NCBI RefSeq assembly: GCF_900113185.1
Contig: NZ_FOZD01000001.1
Coordinates: 62,001-126,000 of the forward strand
DNA length: 64,000 nucleotides
Origin: Agromyces sp. CF514
GTDB lineage: Bacteria; Actinomycetota; Actinomycetes; Actinomycetales; Microbacteriaceae
Direction of reading: 5' to 3'
The notes under the pieces: generated by a model
The model's database searches: none
What the model was told of the DNA's origin: nothing
What the model saw: only the letters and a program-made list of their open reading frames with translations
Translations under genes and position numbers: made by a program
Shown: one piece after another, positions 61,846 to 64,000 of the stretch
How positions within the stretch are numbered: the stretch's first letter is position 1
Layout: every line of letters starts with the position of its first letter

Positions 61846-61993
61846 GGAATTTCACTCAATCTGCACAAGATTCCAGATGAGAGGTTGGCTTGTTCCAGTT
61901 CGCGGCGCGCGGAACGGCGCGAAGAACGGCACGCCGAAGAGACGCCCGGCACACGGTCGGATCACGGATGTCGCGGCGGAACGGCCCGCGGGA

Positions 61994-63001
61994 TCAGGCG
62001 CGCACGGGCCCCGTCGAGCTGCGCAGCACGAACTCCGGCTCGAACAGCAATTCGCCGACCGGCTCGTCGGAGCCCTCGATCTGCGCCATGAGCAGGTCGA
62101 AGGCCGCACGGCCCATCGCATCGATCGGCTGCCGCACGGTCGTCAACGGGGGATCGATGAAGCTCATGAGCTGCGAGTCGTCGTACCCCACGACCGAGAC
62201 GTCGTCGGGCACCCGGAGTCCGGCGCGCCGCGCCGCCCAGATCGCCCCGAGCGCGAGCATGTCCGACGCGCAGACGATCGCCGTCGCGCCCTCGCCGAGC
62301 AGCTTCGCCGCACCGGCCTGCCCCGCCTCGATCGAGTACATGCCCTGCACGACGAGCGCGTCGTCGACCTCGCACCCGAGTTCGGCGAGCTTGCGCTGCG
62401 CACCGAACACCTTGCGCTGCGACGGCAGGTGCCCGCGTCCGCCCATGAGCAGGCCGATGCGTCGGTGGCCCAGCTGGTGCAGGTGCGTGACGGCCTGCTC
62501 GGCCGCCGCGACGTCGTCGGTGGAGACCGTGGGGAACGGGAGCGCGTCGACCGTGCCGTTGATCACGACCGTCGGAAGGCCGGACTCCTGGAGGCGGATG
62601 AAGTGCGGGCGCGCCGCCGCACCGTCGGGATTCACGCCGGCGAGGTAGATGACGCCGCTGACCTGCTGCTCGAGCAGCAGCTCGACGAAGTCCGAGTCGG
62701 TCATGCCGCCCGTGTTCTGCGTGTTCAGCAGCGGACTGAACCCGTTCTGCGTCAGCGTGCCGCCGATGAGCTCGGCGAGCGCCGGGAAGATCGGATTCTG
62801 CAGCTCGGGCATCACCAGCCCCACGAACCGGGGCCGGTCGCCCCGGAGGCTCGAGGGGCGCTCGTATCCGAGCACGTCGAGCGCGGTGAGCACGGCCTGC
62901 CGCTTCGCCTCGGACACGCCGGGCCGATCGTTCAACACGCGGCTCACGGTCGCGGGGCTCGTGCCCGCCTTCCGCGCCACATCGCTCAGTCTGCTCGCCA
63001 C
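61994..63001 (-). CDS. LacI-family repressor of the alpha-glucan locus
   Basis: This 335-residue protein has the LacI HTH at residues 4-25 (LSDVARKAGTSPATVSRVLNDRPGV), the hinge after it, and a periplasmic-binding-like sensor domain (VGLVMPELQNPIFPALAELIGG onward). It precedes malE on the same strand, so it probably represses malEFG and the hydrolases and is released by an alpha-glucoside. GTG 63001 has TAAACT six bases upstream. Confidence 0.88.
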   Translation of the reverse strand: MASRLSDVARKAGTSPATVSRVLNDRPGVSEAKRQAVLTALDVLGYERPSSLRGDRPRFVGLVMPELQNPIFPALAELIGGTLTQNGFSPLLNTQNTGGMTDSDFVELLLEQQVSGVIYLAGVNPDGAAARPHFIRLQESGLPTVVINGTVDALPFPTVSTDDVAAAEQAVTHLHQLGHRRIGLLMGGRGHLPSQRKVFGAQRKLAELGCEVDDALVVQGMYSIEAGQAGAAKLLGEGATAIVCASDMLALGAIWAARRAGLRVPDDVSVVGYDDSQLMSFIDPPLTTVRQPIDAMGRAAFDLLMAQIEGSDEPVGELLFEPEFVLRSSTGPVRA

Positions 63002-63007
63002 CGTCGC

Positions 63008-63013
63008 AGTTTA
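63008..63013 (-). promoter_or_regulatory. leaderless -10 box TAAACT for lacI
   Basis: TAAACT on the minus strand, six bases, then GTG 63001; the same box and spacing as the TetR gene at 37251. Confidence 0.55.
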
Positions 63014-63073
63014 CGGCGGCGGTGGCGGTGGGAGGGTCACGACCTCGTCGCCCGGCCGGGAAGGCGATCGATC

Positions 63074-63106
63074 GCAGGGTGCGGATGCGCGACATCCGCA
63101 CCCTGC
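63074..63106 (-). terminator. 14-bp perfect terminator hairpin after the catalase gene
   Basis: GCAGGGTGCGGATG and CATCCGCACCCTGC enclose CGCGA. It lies 13 bases beyond the catalase stop on the minus strand and upstream of lacI. The arm again carries the GCGGATG core. Confidence 0.8.
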
Positions 63107-63119
63107 AGTGATCGGTCGG

Positions 63120-64000
63120 CTAGCTCGGCGTGCCGACCGGCTCGACCGCGGCTTCGGGTGCCTCGGCACCCGCCGTCAGGCGTGCACGCAGGGCCGCGCC
63201 GAGGTTCGCGTCGACGTTCGTCCAGTAGCCGATGGCCCGCTCGCGGATGTCGTCGCGCTGCACGCCGCCGACGGCACCCGTGATGGTGTCGAGGAACCGC
63301 TCGCGCGCCGCGTCGTCGAAGACCTCGCGGTAGAGCGCGCCGGCCTGGCCGAAGTCGTCGTCTTCAGCGTGCAGGGTCGCGGCGGCGCGCACGAGCTCGC
63401 CGTCGGACTCCCACGAACCCTCGCCCGCGCGAGCGGGGTCGGCGACGGGGCCGCCGAAGCTGTTCGGCGCGTACACCGGGGCGGTGGGCGCGTTGAAGCC
63501 GTGACGCTGCGCGCCGTCCTGCGAGTAGTTGTGCACCGGCGCGGCGTGCGGCGCGTTCACGGGGATCTGGTTGTAGTTGGTGCCGACGCGGTAGCGCTGC
63601 GCGTCGGGGTAGCTGAACACGCGCGCCATCAGCATCTTGTCGGGGCTGATGTCGGTGCCGGGAACCTGGTTCGCGGGCGAGAACGCGGCCTGCTCGATCT
63701 CGGCGAAGTGGTTCTGCGGGTTGCGGTTCAGCGTGAAGTGCCCGACCGGGATCAGCGGGTAGTCCGCGTGCGGCCACACCTTGGTGAGGTCGAACGGGTT
63801 GAAGCGGTACCCGGCAGCCTCGGCGTAGGGCATGACCTGCACCTTGACGTCCCACGTCGGGAAGTCGCCGCGCTCGATCGCCTCGTGGAGGTCGCGGCGG
63901 TAGAAGTCGGCGTCGGCACCCGCGATCGCCTCCGCCTCGATGCCGTCGATGTTCTCGACGCCCTGGCGTGCGACGAAGTGGTACTTCACCCAGAAGCGCT
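63120..64000 (-). CDS. catalase (haem, monofunctional), 5' part outside window
   Basis: The C-terminal 293 residues of a typical haem catalase are present, reading into the window edge as RFWVKYHFVARQGVENI. RFNPFDLTKVWPHADYPLIPVG and the proximal haem-ligand motif RVFSYPDAQRYRVGTNYNQIPVN are clear; Tyr in SYPDAQRYR is the haem ligand. Length and sequence fit small-subunit clade 3 catalases, which break down hydrogen peroxide. The start lies beyond base 64000. A perfect hairpin follows the stop. Confidence 0.92.
   Translation of the reverse strand, partial: RFWVKYHFVARQGVENIDGIEAEAIAGADADFYRRDLHEAIERGDFPTWDVKVQVMPYAEAAGYRFNPFDLTKVWPHADYPLIPVGHFTLNRNPQNHFAEIEQAAFSPANQVPGTDISPDKMLMARVFSYPDAQRYRVGTNYNQIPVNAPHAAPVHNYSQDGAQRHGFNAPTAPVYAPNSFGGPVADPARAGEGSWESDGELVRAAATLHAEDDDFGQAGALYREVFDDAARERFLDTITGAVGGVQRDDIRERAIGYWTNVDANLGAALRARLTAGAEAPEAAVEPVGTPS

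Overview
The window is GC-rich DNA (about 70% by eye) from an actinomycete. Codon use, leaderless -10 boxes placed directly before start codons, an adrenodoxin-reductase-type ferredoxin reductase paired with a seven-iron ferredoxin, MmyB-type regulators and the very frequent octamer CGGATGCC/GGCATCCG all suggest the family Microbacteriaceae, perhaps Agromyces or a relative. That placement is an inference. No transposase, integrase, phage gene or CRISPR array was found, and the content reads as ordinary chromosome rich in catabolic and regulatory cassettes.

Layout, left half. A tartrate/malate dehydrogenase gene (92-1177) ends next to a convergent TetR gene. The TetR gene is divergent from a GH3 beta-glucosidase gene followed by a complete Opp/Dpp-type ABC importer (2054-10654), which looks like a glycoside uptake and cleavage module. 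Two kinds of intergenic repeat follow (10698-10853). A 12-gene sulfur assimilation block runs from 10896 to 22247: chelatase, ferredoxin-sulfite reductase, APS reductase, CysD, CysN, a 34-residue membrane peptide, an Ssu-type importer, CobA, ferredoxin-NADP reductase and ferredoxin. Many of these genes overlap by 1-4 bases, so import, activation, reduction, siroheme supply and electron supply are probably made together. Next come MscS, an alpha/beta hydrolase, a MocR regulator divergent from a LysE exporter, and a polyamine-type importer (potA-potD-potB-potC, 26650-30664). The importer is divergent from a GntR regulator that is translationally coupled to a membrane-free Cache-domain protein.

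Layout, right half. From 32485 to 43557 the window is dense in regulators: two full MmyB-type HTH regulators flank a stand-alone ligand-domain protein, then an SDR, hydrolases, three more regulators (two TetR and one PucR-like), a ribokinase, DUF389 and DUF4267 proteins and an HSL-type esterase. Housekeeping elements follow (dcd, tRNA-Gly with CCC anticodon, an ammonium transporter). A LysR-controlled four-gene cassette (46449-50738: ornithine-cyclodeaminase-like, sarcosine-oxidase-like, M20 carbamoylase-like, HutD) probably degrades a modified amino acid that I cannot name. The right end holds a six-gene alpha-glucan locus on the minus strand (52268-63001: LacI, MalE, MalF, MalG, GH31, secreted beta-helix glucanase) and the 3' part of a catalase gene.

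At least thirteen genes have a TANNNT box 6-7 bases before the start codon and no Shine-Dalgarno sequence. I used this both to choose starts and to predict promoters. Clear operator-like palindromes lie at 1985, 25506, 30696, 37267, 40979, 44844 and 50817. No stretch longer than 300 bases lacks a gene; the longest gene-free stretch is the repeat-bearing 10655-10895.
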